Source of the DNA: Orientallactaga sibirica | Taxonomy: Eukaryota > Chordata > Mammalia > Rodentia > Dipodidae | Assembly (NCBI GenBank): GCA_036365145.1 | Contig: JAEOAD010000026.1 | Location: 3,167,501-3,231,500 of the forward strand | Direction of reading: 5' to 3' | DNA length: 64,000 nucleotides | Shown here: positions 1 through 11,054 of the stretch, piece by piece | Layout of the letters: each line of letters opens with the position of its first letter | Numbering within the stretch: the stretch's first letter is position 1 | Program-made: the position numbers and the translations under genes | Notes under the pieces: model-generated | What the model was told of the DNA's origin: nothing | Database searches by the model: none | What the model saw: the letters and a program-made list of their open reading frames with translations, nothing else

Positions 1-1088
1 ACTGAGGACAGCTCTGCTTCAAGGACACAGGACCTAACAGATAACTAGAGGTCTTAGGGTGGGGGAGCTTGAGCATAAGACAACTGCCAAGTGTCACAGA
101 ATTGGTCTGGGGACTTGTGGCTAATGTCAAAAGGCCAGCACCAGATGAAGTATGGCAAGGTGGGTTCCAGAGCTGGGGACCTGCAGCCAGTCACTCATGC
201 ACACTGTCTGGTTTGGCCAGGCCTGCACCCCATACTGCCCAACAAAACAGCTTTCAGCCGTACCATGGAGCAGGGCACACTGGTTGCACTTTCATATGCC
301 CAGAGGCAGGATCAGTATGTGGGGAAACAGACATGGCTGCATAAAGGATGACAGGCTGCAAATACCAGGTTTTGAGGGGTACAAATGGGGAGCAGTCTGC
401 CCTGACTGTGCAAGAGTTTGTGGGAAAGATGAAGTTGGAAAGGATGTGGGGGTGCAGCAGGCACAGGCCTGCCTCCTTACACACAGCACAGACGAAGGCC
501 ACTGCAGTCTCAGTGCTGCATGTAAAGGATTTCAAGGATGGACTGAAGGAGAGGAATGCCAATGCCGAGCCCTAAACAACTCTGGGCCTCATGAAGACAC
601 CTCAGGTGGATGAGGAGTCCAGGTCCATGCTGAGAATTGGCAGTGGTCCCAGCAGCCTTTGCTTTTGAGCACACTGGAGCACTGTGCTAGCTAAGCTCAG
701 CAGCAGGATGGGAGCACCTTTCAGTTGACTCATTACCTAGGCAGAGACTTCCCTGGACTTTGGCACTGAATGAACAGTGACAAGGACATGCTGCTGAATG
801 CCACAGCTGAGCTCAGCACCCTTGTGACGAAACAGCAGGTGCCACTACTGCTTTACAGGCACAGTGCATGGGCTCAGGCAGAAGACACTCCCTAAGTGTT
901 ACACTCTCACCCAGCCAGGAGGCCTCGAGCAGCACACAGGGAACCTGGGCAGGGGTTGTATGGCACTGGGAGGCAGGCAGCCTCCACTCTAGCTACAGGG
1001 AGCCAGCTGCAGAGCGTGTGGGAGCTGATGAGAACCAGCATCCACAGAAGAATAACGCAGGACAGGCAGCGGGGGCCATGTGACTCAC
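1..1088. other. TFIP11 intron, nothing recognised
   Basis: Lies 3' of the last visible TFIP11 exon. No repeat family, exon or RNA gene recognised. Overlapping short open frames on both strands show no family resemblance. Confidence 0.7.
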
Positions 1089-1254
1089 CAACATTGGAGG
1101 ACACAGCCCTGTTCATGATGTCGAGGGCCTCGTTGAACTTGTCCTTCACAGATGGGTGTGCCAGTACCTGGTCTGAAAACATGGACTTCCAGCCTAGGTA
1201 CCACTTGGTGATCTCCTCATAATTGGGGCTGTTACTAAGCCAGGAGCACAGCAC
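1089..1254 (-). CDS. TFIP11: TFIP11 exon, residues 665-719; last one in the window
   Basis: Encodes [20 protein letters not shown] through [19 protein letters not shown]. Ends in phase 1 at donor GTTG|GTGAGT. The C-terminal exons that should follow have no match in positions 1-1088, so they lie outside the window. Confidence 0.95.
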
Positions 1255-4200
1255 CTGCCAAAAGCACAAAGAGGAAGCTAAACCCCAGTGGGGGCTCACA
1301 GGAAGTTTCCCAAGGCCACATGTTGTACTCAGTGCCCATCCTCCCAGGTACCCACAAGTGGCTCACAGGAGCTACAGCACCCAGCACCATGGAGTGGACT
1401 CAAGCCAGCCTGTGGCTGTGCCTGCTTGGCCTCTGCATCTCTAGATGGAGTCTAGTTCCCACTCCTGTGAGGAGCTTGACCTCTGCTGTCTCCAGGTGGA
1501 GCTCTCAGTTCCCACCCCTTGAGGAGCTAAAACACGCTTAGGTAGTGGACCAACAACAATGGCCACTCTGACCATGTGTAATGCACCTGCCATCAGCCAC
1601 GCTTCAGCAGGAAATTCAGCCGGTGTCTCACCCCTTCCTCCCCAGACAGCCCCACAACACACAGTGCACCTGCAGCCACTTGGGGAAGAAGTGCTTCTCG
1701 AGGAGCCCCACGAGGCTGGAGACGGAGATCATGCCTTCCCAGTCCATCACCCAATAGAAGGCATCCATGTGCTGCTGGTGCGGGTTGATGACTAACTCGC
1801 CGAGACACATGCCTACAAGAGACGGCCCCAGGACTCAGCCTCCACAGTGGCAAAGCCACAGAAGCCCAAAGTGCCATCACCATCAGATGAGTCTTGGATC
1901 TGTTTTCTAAGGTCAATTTTAAGTTCCTGACATAGCAAGTCTTTAAACATCCCTTATTTTTCACATCCAAAAATGACTCCCTAACAATTCACAACTTCAG
2001 AGTCCAACGGCTATCTGGTACAGAAAGCTCTCATGGGACCAGTAAAAATCCACAAGGGCCAAGCGTGGTGGCGCACGCCTTTAACTCCAGCACTCAGGAA
2101 GCAGAGGTAGGAGGATCACAGTGAGTTCAAGGCCATCCTGAGACTTCATAGTAAATTCCAGGTCACCTTGGGCTAGAGCAAGACCCTTCCTCAAAAGAAA
2201 AATAAAAAACAGCAGGGCGTGGTGGCGCATGCCTTTAATCCCAGCACTTGGGAGGCAAAGGTAGGAGGATCGCCATGAGTTCAAGGCCACCCTGAAACTA
2301 CATAGTTAATTCCAAGTCAGCCTGGGCCAGAGTGAGACCCTACCTTGGAAAAAAAAAAAAGGAAAGAAAAAGAACAAACAAACCACAAGGCACACGTTCA
2401 AAGTTGCCACTCTAGACCTTAGGCAATGCCAAGAAGAGCAGGCAGGACCCTAATTCAGCCTATACCCAAAACAGCTTTAATACTTTAGTACTTCAGTAAG
2501 TGCGAAGGCCTGGCTTTAGTTCTGCTGCTGGACTTGGCCTGCACCTTCCCATTTCCTTACCCAGCTTGGGCACAATGTTCTTGACCATGAAGGCTTCCCA
2601 GGAACCTGGGGTAAAGACGTCTTTCCATGGCTGCAGGATGAGCTTGGCTGAGGCATCACTGGGGTGCCACTTCTGCAGGGCACTGGACAGCTTGCTACGG
2701 ATTGGGGAGTAGAGTGGTTCTAGGCGTGCCTGCATGAGGGGCAGCCATGGGTGGATCCACGAGTGAATGGGAACAGTGTCTGTCAGTGGGTTCCAGCTGT
2801 CCACCTGCAATGAGTAGGGAAGGAGTCACGTGTCCTGTGGGTACTTAACTTCATGACACACTTGTGGATGTGCACCCCTAGCCAAGGGCCATGGTGCTTG
2901 GCATGTGTATGAAGAAGTGTCAGGTAATCAGGCTCCTGGAGGCATTTTACTCTATGTCCCCTCAACATAGGAAAACCAAAAGCATCCATGACATCATATT
3001 AAACCTCAGATGCTCAAGACCCTAGTTTCTCCAAAGACACCCAGGAAATGAATGAATGCCTTCAAGGAAGGCAGGGGTGGGGAGGGAGGACAGAATGAGG
3101 GAAAGGTTGTAATTAGTGTGATGGGACAACAGCTGTACTGACAAATATCCAGCCGCTGCAGATAAACTCCAGACTCATACCACTTTGTGCATCTGGCTTT
3201 ATGTGGGTGTACTGGGGAATCAAACCTGGGTCATTAGGCTTTGCAAGCAAGTGCCAAGGAGGCTGGTGAATGGTGAAGCTGCCCTGCCTCTGCCTACCTC
3301 CTTCTGTAGCTTGGGGAAGATGAGCTGGTCCAAAATGTTGTCCAGGATCCACACTGGAATGATGTGTGTCCAGCTGTCCAGAAAGTCCACCATTGGCTCA
3401 CAGTTCCTGGGTTGCCACTGAGTGACTACGTTGCGAACAGAAGGCATCCAGACCTCCCACATGAGCCTGGGGGGAGAGGCCCAAGTGGCTCCTTAGCCAC
3501 AGTGGCTGGTTTCATAGTGCACAAAGTACCCCTCCCCTCCCCCCCCAGCCTCACCTCTCTACACTACAAAGAAAAGGAGGAGCCACATGAATATTCTCTG
3601 GAACAGAAAGGGCACCAATCAGGAACCCACTGGATCAGTCACCACTGTAGCTCCCTCCCATGGCTATCCTTAGCTTCAGCCTCGGTCTCCAACGAGGTCT
3701 CCCGGGCAGGGTGCTACAGGACAACACAGGCTAAGAGCCCCAACACACAGCCCCTTCCTGGTGCCAGATGTTTTCTCACCATGAGCCTCTACCCACCCTT
3801 GGGTCACAGCCTGAGTGTCGCCTCTGAGACACTCATGCTGTCCCTTACTGCAAGCAGGTGCCTGCTCTTGGTTCAGTGTGCCCCCTGCATGACTTCTTTG
3901 CCATCCTCCTTGTCCACTAGACTGGAGGAAAACTGCAGCGTTCCTAAGGTAAACCCAGCGCACTCAGGACACCCAACAGACCGTGACTGAACGAGGGAGG
4001 GGCTTCCATTCCCAGAGTGGGGCCAACATGGAGTAAGAACGTCAGTACGAGCCAAGCAGCCACTGCCCAGCCTTAAGCAGGATCCATGCTCCCCATAGGG
4101 CCCCAGGGACAGCAACGGTGTGAAAGCCCCTACCTGTGAAAGGCGTCTGAGGACAGGTCCTGGCTGCTATGGGACAGCAGATGGTCATTCTCCAGGAGGG

Positions 4201-7200
4201 TCTTCCACTTGGAGATGATCTGGGTGCCATAGGTCCCATCCTGCAGAGAACACAGGTAGGTCAACCACTTTCCTGGCCAGGCACCTCACTTCCAGGGGGT
4301 CCCATTTCTCAAAACTCAGCCAAAGCAGGAGGCTAGGCCCCAGCTCACCTCTAGGGGGTCCCACTCCTTGAAGTAGTCCTTCACGAGCGGGAAGACGATG
4401 GCCACTGCCAGCTCGGCGCGGTCCGCCAGGCAGTACTCCTCATGGTACTTCTCCTTCAGCGTCTCAAAGATGTGGACGCACTCGTCCAGCGTGAGGGGAT
4501 CAGCAACCTGAGGCTCCATGCGCCGCTCGCACTCCTCCACCAAGGCTAGCACCTCAGCGAGGTTGGTCATGATGCGCTCCTCGTGAGCCAGGACCTCGGC
4601 CGACTTCTCCAGCTCGTGGGAGAGCGTGAGCACCATGTCGCGCTCGTACTGCAGCTGCCGGTCGCTCTGGATGATCTCCTGCTCCGTGCGCTCGATGAGC
4701 AGCTGCAGGTTGTGCTCCAGCTCAGACAGCACAAAGCCTGGCACTTTGGTCTCCTTGCCCGGCACGGGTGGTAGCTGAGACATGGATGGTGGCCCGTCGT
4801 CAGGCACGCTGTGCTTGTGGCTGATCTGGCTGTAACTGTAGTAGACCTTCTGTTCCCGGCCTGTCATGTCAATGACCTGGGAAAAGGTGGCAGAAGGGAC
4901 AGTGGCAGGTTACCACCTATGCTGGCACTTGATACACTGCTGAGCAGGGGAGGCATGGTGCTGTCAGGAGTGCAAGAACTATACCAGTCCACAAGGCCTA
5001 GAGAAGACAGGGCTCTGAAGGTGACCTCAGCATGAACCAAGCTACAAAAGGGTCACCAACGGGCAACAAGCAATCCTAGATCAACCCTCTGGACACTGAG
5101 TATTATTGGTGAGGAAAAGCAGAAACTTGGCCAATCTAAGTGCAGCAGGACTACATGCACAGTCACAGCACAGGAGAGTGTCCAGGAGGAAACACACTAC
5201 TGGCTTAAAAGTTGTAATTTTGGGGCTGGAGAGATGGCTTAGCGGTTAAGGCGCCTGTCTGCTAAGCCCAAGAACCCGGTTCCAATCTCCAGGTCCCACG
5301 TTTGGCCAGATGCAAAGTGACTCAAGGGAGCAATGCTGCACTTGACCACAAGGGGGCGCACGCATCTGGATTTCGTTCTCAGCAGCTGAGAGACTGCTGG
5401 TGCGCCCATCTCTATCTGTCTCCCTGTCTGTCTCTCTCTCCAAACATAAAAATAAAAAAATTAAAAAGTTGTAATTTTGGCCAGGCGTGGTGGCACACGC
5501 CTTTAAGCCCAGCACTCAGGAGGCAGATATTCGAGGCCAGCCCAAGACTACATAGTGAATTTCAGGTCAGCCTGAGCTAGAATGAGACCCTACCTTGAAA
5601 AACCAAAATTGAAAAAAAAAAAGTTGTAATTTTGAGAGGATGCAAAATATTTTTCATGTTTTCTGTCTCTCTGTAGTTCCTGAATTCTTGAAATCCTACA
5701 TACTACTCTTGTAGCAATTGGTTTTCAAATTCAAAAACAGTATTACATAAATTAAAAAAAAAAAAAATTCACTGGGCTTCGATGCACTTGCCTCTAGTCC
5801 TAGCACTCAGGAGGCAGAGGTAGGTGGATGACAATGAGTTCAAGGCCACTGTGAAACTACATAGTATATTCCAGGTCAGCCTGGGCTAGAGTGACACCGT
5901 ACCTCAAAAAGGAAAAACAAAAACAAAAAAATTTTTTTAATGAGGAAGGGACACACAACCCAGTTATGAGTCAGAAAACTTCAGAGAAGGCCAGTAGCAA
6001 CAGGAGTGAGACGGGTGCTGTTTTTGCAGCTGAACCCTGGTTCTGCGCACCTTGACCTGAGACAGCTCCTTCTGGGGAGCCGTCAGCTTCTTGCTGATCC
6101 TGCCCTTGGCCTTCAGCTCTTCCACCGTCTTATACGAGTACTTGGGTTTCTTCTTGCTTCCACTGGGGTCTTTCCTCCACTGGCTAAGCTCCTTCTGAAA
6201 CTCCTGGGGCAGAACAACATAGTGATACCACAGCCTGAGGCCTCTGAGGCCCCTAGCAGGCCTTCTCCAGCCAGAGGCTCATGCACCCGGGTCTGTGTAA
6301 TACTAGACAACCTAATGCAACTCACCAACACCCCTTTACACATAGTAAGGTGTTGAATGGAGGTGGTCCGGACAGTGGGGAGGAACAAACCAAGAGAAGC
6401 ACCACTTAATTGGGCCTTCACTGGGACAGAAGCTCAGGCCTCATGGAGCCCAAACCCATACTAAACAGTCCCTGAGCCAAAAAAGGCTGTCATGTTCCAG
6501 CCCACTGTGCTCCTGTGTGCTGTCACACACTTGCCACAGGTCTGAGCTGTCAACTCCACGCTGTCACATCTCCTTCCTCCTTACAAGGAGTCAGTACTAA
6601 GCCTGCAACAGAAGTCTCTGCACTATCCCCTTTACCGCATAAGAATCAAGAGTGATGTGTCAATCAAGGGCAGCTGAGGAATCTGCGAGAGACACCAGGG
6701 ATGGAACCTGGACTTTAGGGTGTGGCTGGATGACACCTACTCTCTGAATGGTGCTCCCTCCTCTGCACCCACCCACCACCGGGCTTCCTCTAGGATCTGT
6801 CAACTGTCAGTCTCAGCTTCCCGCCTGGAGTCTGGTGACCTCTCAACTGTTACTGGTTCTTTCACTTGCTCTTCATAAAGTCTCAACTGAAATGTCTCCA
6901 TCCTCAAAAGGTTTCATTGCTCACCCTTACTGAAGCAATCCTATGCAAGCTCCTCCCAGCATACGCTGGAGGTGCACCTCTGTCCAACAGGCCCACCTAC
7001 TCATCCCAGTGCAGCCAGCGCCTGGCACTAAGCCCCCAAAGACTTACAGAACGTATGAAGTGTGGACAGAGAGCAATCTAAACTGGCACGGCGTACCACC
7101 TCCCCACAACCTTGTCTTTGTTACCTCTTCAGCCTCCTCTTCCGAGTCCACCACGGGGAAGTCTTGCAGGGACTGAGTGGTCCGCTCAGAGCCATAGGCC

Positions 7201-10200
7201 CCTACAGCTCCTTTTCCTTTTCGCTGCTTGGCTTCGATTGGGTTAATGATACCTGGTGGAGACAGTGAAAGACAAGAAACTCTTCAGACTTCACCATCCC
7301 ATAGGTGAGCAGGCCTCTCAGAGAAGCCACTTCTAGCTCCTCACCTACAAGCATACTAGCAAAAAGAGTGCCTGGCCCTGTCTTCAAAACACTGCCACAT
7401 CCAATGGCACATGACACTTGGGACCTCTGGCCATTTGCACCCCAAGTGCAAGCTTCTGTTTCCATGTCACCTGAATTTTTGTAGAACAGAAACAGAGGTC
7501 CAACTCAACCCAGCCACACTGCATTTCCCGCTGCATCATTCGAAAGCCTGTCCTGCCACTTGGGATCATCCCTGGGAACATGTCAGCTTTTTCTCATGAA
7601 AGCATTTACAAACAGGACTACAGGTGCTTCCATGACTCCTGATCCTTACCCCAAGTTTTCCTTCCCTGTCTTTTCCAGTGACTATTTCCATCACATAACC
7701 TGTAAGTAACTTTGACCACTACTGGAGCCCGACATGTGAGTGACAGTATTTCTGATTACACTGAGGTCAGGGGAAACAATACAAGAAGGGAAGTTCGTAC
7801 AGGAGGAAGCCACCATTTCCTTTTTGTGGCTTTGGGATTGAGGTGACAAGCCTGTGTGAGGGCTACAGAGGTCAGACAAGGAACCTGCTGCTGAGCCAAC
7901 GGAGAGCAAGGGGGTGAGGGATATTGCTCAGCTCACAGTACTGCTGGCTTTGCCAGTGAGAAGGCTAATGGGACATTTCTGATATTCCTGAAGACCAAGT
8001 CACTGTCTGGAGAACTGGAATGCTCATAAGCAGCAACTGCCAGTGAAAAACCCTCAAGAGCCCAGAAAGCTAATGTGACCCATCAGGTATGGCGGGAAGC
8101 AAACCACAGGAAGTGGGGGAGACTATTTCTAAGTCAAGGCTATGTGCAGCTGTCATGTAGTTTTACATATGAAACTTGTCTGATCCTTAAATATTGGCAA
8201 CTTTCTTCAGAAACACTGGCCAGGCCAAGAAAGATGCCTATCTGTACCTGGCACTTTTCCTCCCAGCCCAGCAAGTATTGTATTGAACTAGTTCTTAACA
8301 ATGCCAGCCAGCCAAGAAGCACAACCCGCTTGTGCTGGCCAATCACACTGCCTAGGATCTAAAGGGAGGAGGAGGGAGCACCGGAAGCACCTCGGTGCCG
8401 CCTCACCTTGAGCGTTCTTCCCGAGGCCTCGCCCAGGGACGTAGCCCATCTTCTGAAGCAGCTTCTGCCCGATCCCTTTTGTGTGTCTTTCCCAGCTGCC
8501 AAAGTCCATGAAGGACTTACTTCCTCCTGCAAAGCCTTTCTGGCTGGGCTTAAAATTGCCCCCCTACAAAGAGACAAAGCTCAGGTGAGGGAAGAGGAGT
8601 AATGAGAAAGCCCTCATCTCACACCTCAACCGGCAAGAAAATAGCCCAACAGCTTTAACACAATGAAAAGTATCATAGGCACCAAGGAGGTGTCAGGTGA
8701 CCAGGGCAGAAAGGAAGAGACAGCATGGATAGGGCACCTCAGAATACCTGCACCTGGCCATAGAACAACCCACATGTGGGGCCTGGGCTTCTTGCCACAG
8801 TGACTCCAGGGGGATAAAATGCAGAGACCATCAAACAAAAAGAACTCTATACCGTTTTTAGTTTCTTTGGTCCAAAGTCCTTCGGGAAGTCCTCTTGCTT
8901 GACAGGTTTCTCCTCGTCGTCGGAATCCTCCAAGTCCACATCCTCAGCTGCCCCTTTCTTGAGTCCTGCACTGATGAAACTGACAGGCGCAGAGTAGTCT
9001 CGGGCTCTGTGGATACAGAGACAAAGTTCCTGGGTCTATAAAGAACTCTGAAGCCAGGCTGGAGAGATGGCTTAACAGTTAAGGTGTTTGCCTGCAAAGC
9101 CTAAGGACCCAGGTTCGGTTGACCAGTACCCACGTAAGCCAGATCACAAGGAGGCACATGCATCTGGAGTTTGTCTGCAGTGGCTAGAGGCCCTGGAGTC
9201 CCCATTCTCTATCTGCCTCTTTCTCTCAAATAAACAAGTAAAATATAAAAAATATTAAAATAAAAGGCTCTGAAGGCATCTAACCTGAGAAACCTTGCTC
9301 ACTACAGAATTCCTTTGTGTGAGGGCTATGGGCTCCACACGTTGTACTTTATTTACTTCAGAACAGCAAAAGGGCCACTCACTGGCTCCCAGAAATCACA
9401 GCTAACATTCTTTCTTTGTATTCGGTGCTCAATCCAAGACTACAGCTGCAGACTTATTATCAATAGAGCTGGTTTTAAATTCAAAGTCAGGGGATAATCC
9501 TATTTGCCTTTTATAATTTAGGAAACTAAAATAGGAGCCGGGCATGGTGGCACACGCCTTTAATCCCAGCACTCGGGAGGCAAAGGTAGGAGGATCACCG
9601 TGAGTTTGTGGCCACCCTGCAACTACATAGTGAATTCCAGGTCAGCCTGGGCTAGAGTGAAACCCTACCTTGAAAAAAAAAAAAAAAAAAAAAACCCAAA
9701 CAAAGAAAAAAACTAAAATAGGGCTGGAGAGTTGGCTTAGAGGTTAAGGCACTTGCCTACAAAGCAAAAGGACCTCGGTTTGATTCCCCAGAACCCTTTG
9801 CAGTGGCTGGAGGCCCTGGCGCACCCATTCTCTCTCTGCCTCTTTCTCTCAAATAAATAAATAACTATAAAAAACAAATTTAAAAGCTAAAGTAGTAACA
9901 TGTGCTCCTCATAGGCATACAGTAGCTAAGGGACACAGTAAGATAGGGGAAAATTTCTATGGGGCTCCCCTCTCATCCCTTAACCCTGCAGGCAATACCG
10001 TTTGCCTCCAAAGCTGGGTCTCTCCTCATCTGAGTCGCGCTCGGCCCACACCCCGTAGGTGGCCTCTTCCTTGGTCTGCCAGTGGCGCTGCCGATTGGGG
10101 TTGAACTCATTCTGCAGGTCCCAGTCGGTGATCTCAAAGTTCTCACGCTCATCGTCATCATCATCTAGGCGGCCTTCCCCATCCCGGTACAAGTGGGACA

Positions 10201-10207
10201 GGGACAT
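1089..10207 (-). CDS. TFIP11: Tuftelin-interacting protein 11 (G-patch splicing factor), 3' part outside window
   Basis: TFIP11 is the metazoan counterpart of yeast Ntr1. It works with the helicase DHX15 to take apart the post-catalytic intron-lariat spliceosome in the nucleus (family knowledge). Eleven exons are visible, with coding segments 9999-10207, 8853-9006, 8407-8563, 7125-7252, 6051-6203, 4349-4876, 4134-4240, 3298-3466, 2561-2804, 1670-1812 and 1089-1254. All are bounded by AG/GT and every phase is consistent, giving 2158 nt or 719 codons plus one base. An acidic N-terminal region (DDDDDEREN) precedes a G-patch at about residues 147-195 ([20 protein letters not shown]). A helical, coiled-coil-like segment sits in the large exon, and a GCFC-type domain covers about residues 400-700. 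The start ATG at 10207 lies 9 nt after the acceptor and opens [12 protein letters not shown]. The human protein is about 837 residues, so the last roughly 118 are missing because they lie left of position 1. No frameshift or stop interrupts the visible part. Confidence 0.97.
1670..1812 (-). CDS. TFIP11: TFIP11 exon, residues 617-664
   Basis: Encodes [20 protein letters not shown], then [19 protein letters not shown]. Acceptor TTGTAG ends at 1813; donor CAG|GTGCAC at 1670/1669. Confidence 0.95.
2058..2208 (+). repeat. B1-type SINE
   Basis: 7SL-derived SINE: gtggtggcgcacgcctttaa head, gaattccaggtcagcctgg-like 3' part, A-rich tail. Inside the TFIP11 intron between residues 616 and 617. Confidence 0.9.
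2211..2362 (+). repeat. B1-type SINE
   Basis: Full-length copy directly after the tail of the previous B1, same orientation; ends in a pure A run. Confidence 0.92.
2561..2804 (-). CDS. TFIP11: TFIP11 exon, residues 536-616
   Basis: Encodes [20 protein letters not shown] through [20 protein letters not shown] to NIVPKLG. Very close to human across its length. Donor CTGG|GTAAGG at 2561/2560. Confidence 0.96.
3148..3262 (-). repeat. DIP-type SINE, partial
   Basis: Reverse copy holding the central part (agccgctgcagataaactcc to ggctttgcaagcaagtgcc); the tRNA-like head is missing. Ends about 35 nt from a TFIP11 splice donor. Confidence 0.85.
3298..3466 (-). CDS. TFIP11: TFIP11 exon, residues 479-535
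   Basis: Encodes [20 protein letters not shown], then [20 protein letters not shown], ending at LQKEV. This is part of the conserved GCFC-type region. Acceptor CCCCCCAG ends at 3467; donor GTAGGC begins at 3297. Confidence 0.95.
3467..4133. other. TFIP11 intron, nothing recognised
   Basis: No SINE or other repeat; begins at the acceptor of the residue 479 exon. Confidence 0.6.
4134..4240 (-). CDS. TFIP11: TFIP11 exon, residues 444-478
   Basis: Encodes [20 protein letters not shown] then [15 protein letters not shown]. Acceptor TCTCTGCAG ends at 4241. Donor CACAG|GTAGGG leaves phase 2 for the next exon (AG|G, Arg). I found it by splice-frame continuity; no open frame of 60 codons or more marks it. 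Confidence 0.93.
4349..4876 (-). CDS. TFIP11: TFIP11 large exon, residues 268-443
   Basis: Runs from [20 protein letters not shown] to YFKEWDPLE. The middle ([19 protein letters not shown] and following) is rich in Glu, Leu and Arg with heptad-like spacing, consistent with a coiled coil. The end begins the GCFC-type domain. This stretch differs most from the human protein ([26 protein letters not shown]), while the flanking exons are nearly identical to human. Confidence 0.95.
5223..5464 (+). repeat. DIP-type SINE, long subtype with CTCF-like core
   Basis: Head ggctggagagatggcttagc. Relative to ordinary DIP copies it has about 40 extra bases before the core tgaccacaagggggcgcac (5343-5361). 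Ends in a ctctctccaaacataaaaat tail. Confidence 0.92.
5480..5619 (+). repeat. B1-type SINE
   Basis: Inserted at the 3' target duplication of the long DIP element. A short internal deletion follows aggaggcaga. Confidence 0.92.
5771..5930 (+). repeat. B1-type SINE, diverged
   Basis: Head altered (cactgggcttcgatgcac), 3' half typical; tail rich in A with C interruptions. Confidence 0.85.
6051..6203 (-). CDS. TFIP11: TFIP11 exon, residues 217-267
   Basis: Encodes [20 protein letters not shown] and a basic linker ending ELSQVK. Acceptor TGCCCCAG is before 6203; donor GTGCGC begins at 6050. Confidence 0.94.
6204..7124. other. TFIP11 intron, nothing recognised
   Basis: SINE-free intron between residues 216 and 217. 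Confidence 0.6.
7125..7252 (-). CDS. TFIP11: TFIP11 exon, residues 174-216
   Basis: Completes the G-patch ([20 protein letters not shown]) and continues into an acidic stretch ([10 protein letters not shown]). Acceptor CACCAG ends at 7253; donor GTAACA begins at 7124. Confidence 0.94.
7253..8406. other. TFIP11 intron, nothing recognised
   Basis: SINE-free intron of 1.15 kb interrupting the G-patch coding region. Confidence 0.6.
8407..8563 (-). CDS. TFIP11: TFIP11 G-patch exon, residues 122-173
   Basis: Encodes the core of the G-patch: [20 protein letters not shown], with the spaced glycines typical of the family. This is the segment by which G-patch proteins bind and activate DEAH helicases such as DHX15. 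Donor is CAAG|GTGAGG at 8407/8406. Confidence 0.96.
8853..9006 (-). CDS. TFIP11: TFIP11 exon, residues 70-121
   Basis: Follows acceptor CCACAG and encodes [17 protein letters not shown] followed by an acidic run and DFGPKKLKT. Ends ACG before GT at 8852. Lysine- and glutamate-rich linker ahead of the G-patch. Confidence 0.94.
9056..9264 (+). repeat. DIP-type SINE
   Basis: Full length; flanking ctctgaag copies before the head and after the tail look like a short target duplication. Confidence 0.92.
9536..9699 (+). repeat. B1-type SINE
   Basis: Full length, preceded by gagccgggcatggtgg and ended by a long A run. Confidence 0.93.
9722..9880 (+). repeat. DIP-type SINE, internally deleted
   Basis: Head and tail are intact, but the stretch normally between the accepted-type box B and the tgcagtggctggagg block is missing. 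Confidence 0.9.
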
Positions 10208-10216
10208 GACCAGTCA
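9999..10216 (-). CDS. TFIP11: TFIP11 first coding exon
   Basis: Acceptor ttcag precedes 10216 and the ATG is at 10207. Codons 1-69 encode the acidic N-terminal region ending SFGGK. Donor GT lies at 9998-9997. The exon ends in phase 2, and its last codon is completed by the next exon (CG|A, Arg). Confidence 0.95.
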
Positions 10217-10406
10217 CTGAAGGACAGAAAGAGAACACAGAGTCTGATAAATCCTGGTGACCACAGCAGGAGGACCCTAGGGAGGCTCTATTCCTCACTG
10301 CCTCCAGAACTGATTCCAAATGCAGAGTCCGCTAACCTTGGGGTTACTATTCAGTAATGCAGTTATCAATGTCTTTCAACCTTGAAAAACAGAAAATAAG
10401 TATTTC

Positions 10407-10735
10407 AGCTGGGTGTGTGGCACATGCTTATTTATTTTTATTTTTTAAATTTTTTTGGTTTTTTGAGGTAGGGTCTTACTCTGGCTCAGGCTGACCTGGA
10501 ATTCACTATGCAGTCTCAAAGTGGCCTCGAACTCTCAGCGATCCTCTTATCTCTGCCTCCCGAGTGCTGGGATTAAAGGTGTGTGCCACCACGCCTGGCT
10601 GTGGCAAATGCTTTTAATCCCAGCACTTGGGAGTCAAAGGTAAGAGGATCACTTTGAGTCCTGAGCAAGCCTGGAACTGCAGAGTTCCAGGTCAGCTTGG
10701 GTTAAAGTGAGACCCTACCTAGAAAAAAATAAAAC
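10407..10735 (+). repeat. B1-type SINE split by a younger B1
   Basis: The head (10407-10429) and the remainder (10601-10735) of one plus-strand B1 are separated by a minus-strand B1. Target duplication gtggca[c/a]atgctt at 10417-10429 and 10601-10613. Confidence 0.9.
10430..10600 (-). repeat. B1-type SINE nested in another B1
   Basis: Full-length reverse copy from T-rich tail to caccacgcctggct; it is the insert in the split element. Confidence 0.93.
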
Positions 10736-11054
10736 AATGTCTTTCAGAAAAGCCACCAGTTTTAAGAAAGCAGTGCCCATGACGGTCCCTTGGCCTAGTT
10801 GGTCATAAGCATCATACAAATACACAAGCCAAAGGGGAAAAAAAAAAAAAACACGTATACGGTTCTTCAGGTCACCATCTCAGAAACCAGGTGGGCATCT
10901 GGATACAGGACTTTTAAATGAGAAAAAGAGAATATGAATTGGTGCATCAGGGCCTCCAGTCACTGTAATCAAAGTCTAGACGAGCGCGCCACCTTGTTTA
11001 AATTAAAAAATAAAAGTTCTGGCTGGAGAAATGGCTTAGAGAACCAGCGATGTA

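Larger units (their letters stand above)
5207..5634. repeat. Three copies of one SINE target sequence
   Basis: aaagttgtaattttg occurs perfectly at 5208-5222, 5465-5479 and 5620-5634, bracketing a long DIP SINE and a B1 SINE. These are the target-site duplications of two insertions into the same site. Confidence 0.9.

Noticed and set aside
1..1088. Search for the missing TFIP11 C-terminal exons
   Set aside because: No stretch on the minus strand resembles the expected C-terminal segment, so I conclude it lies outside the window.
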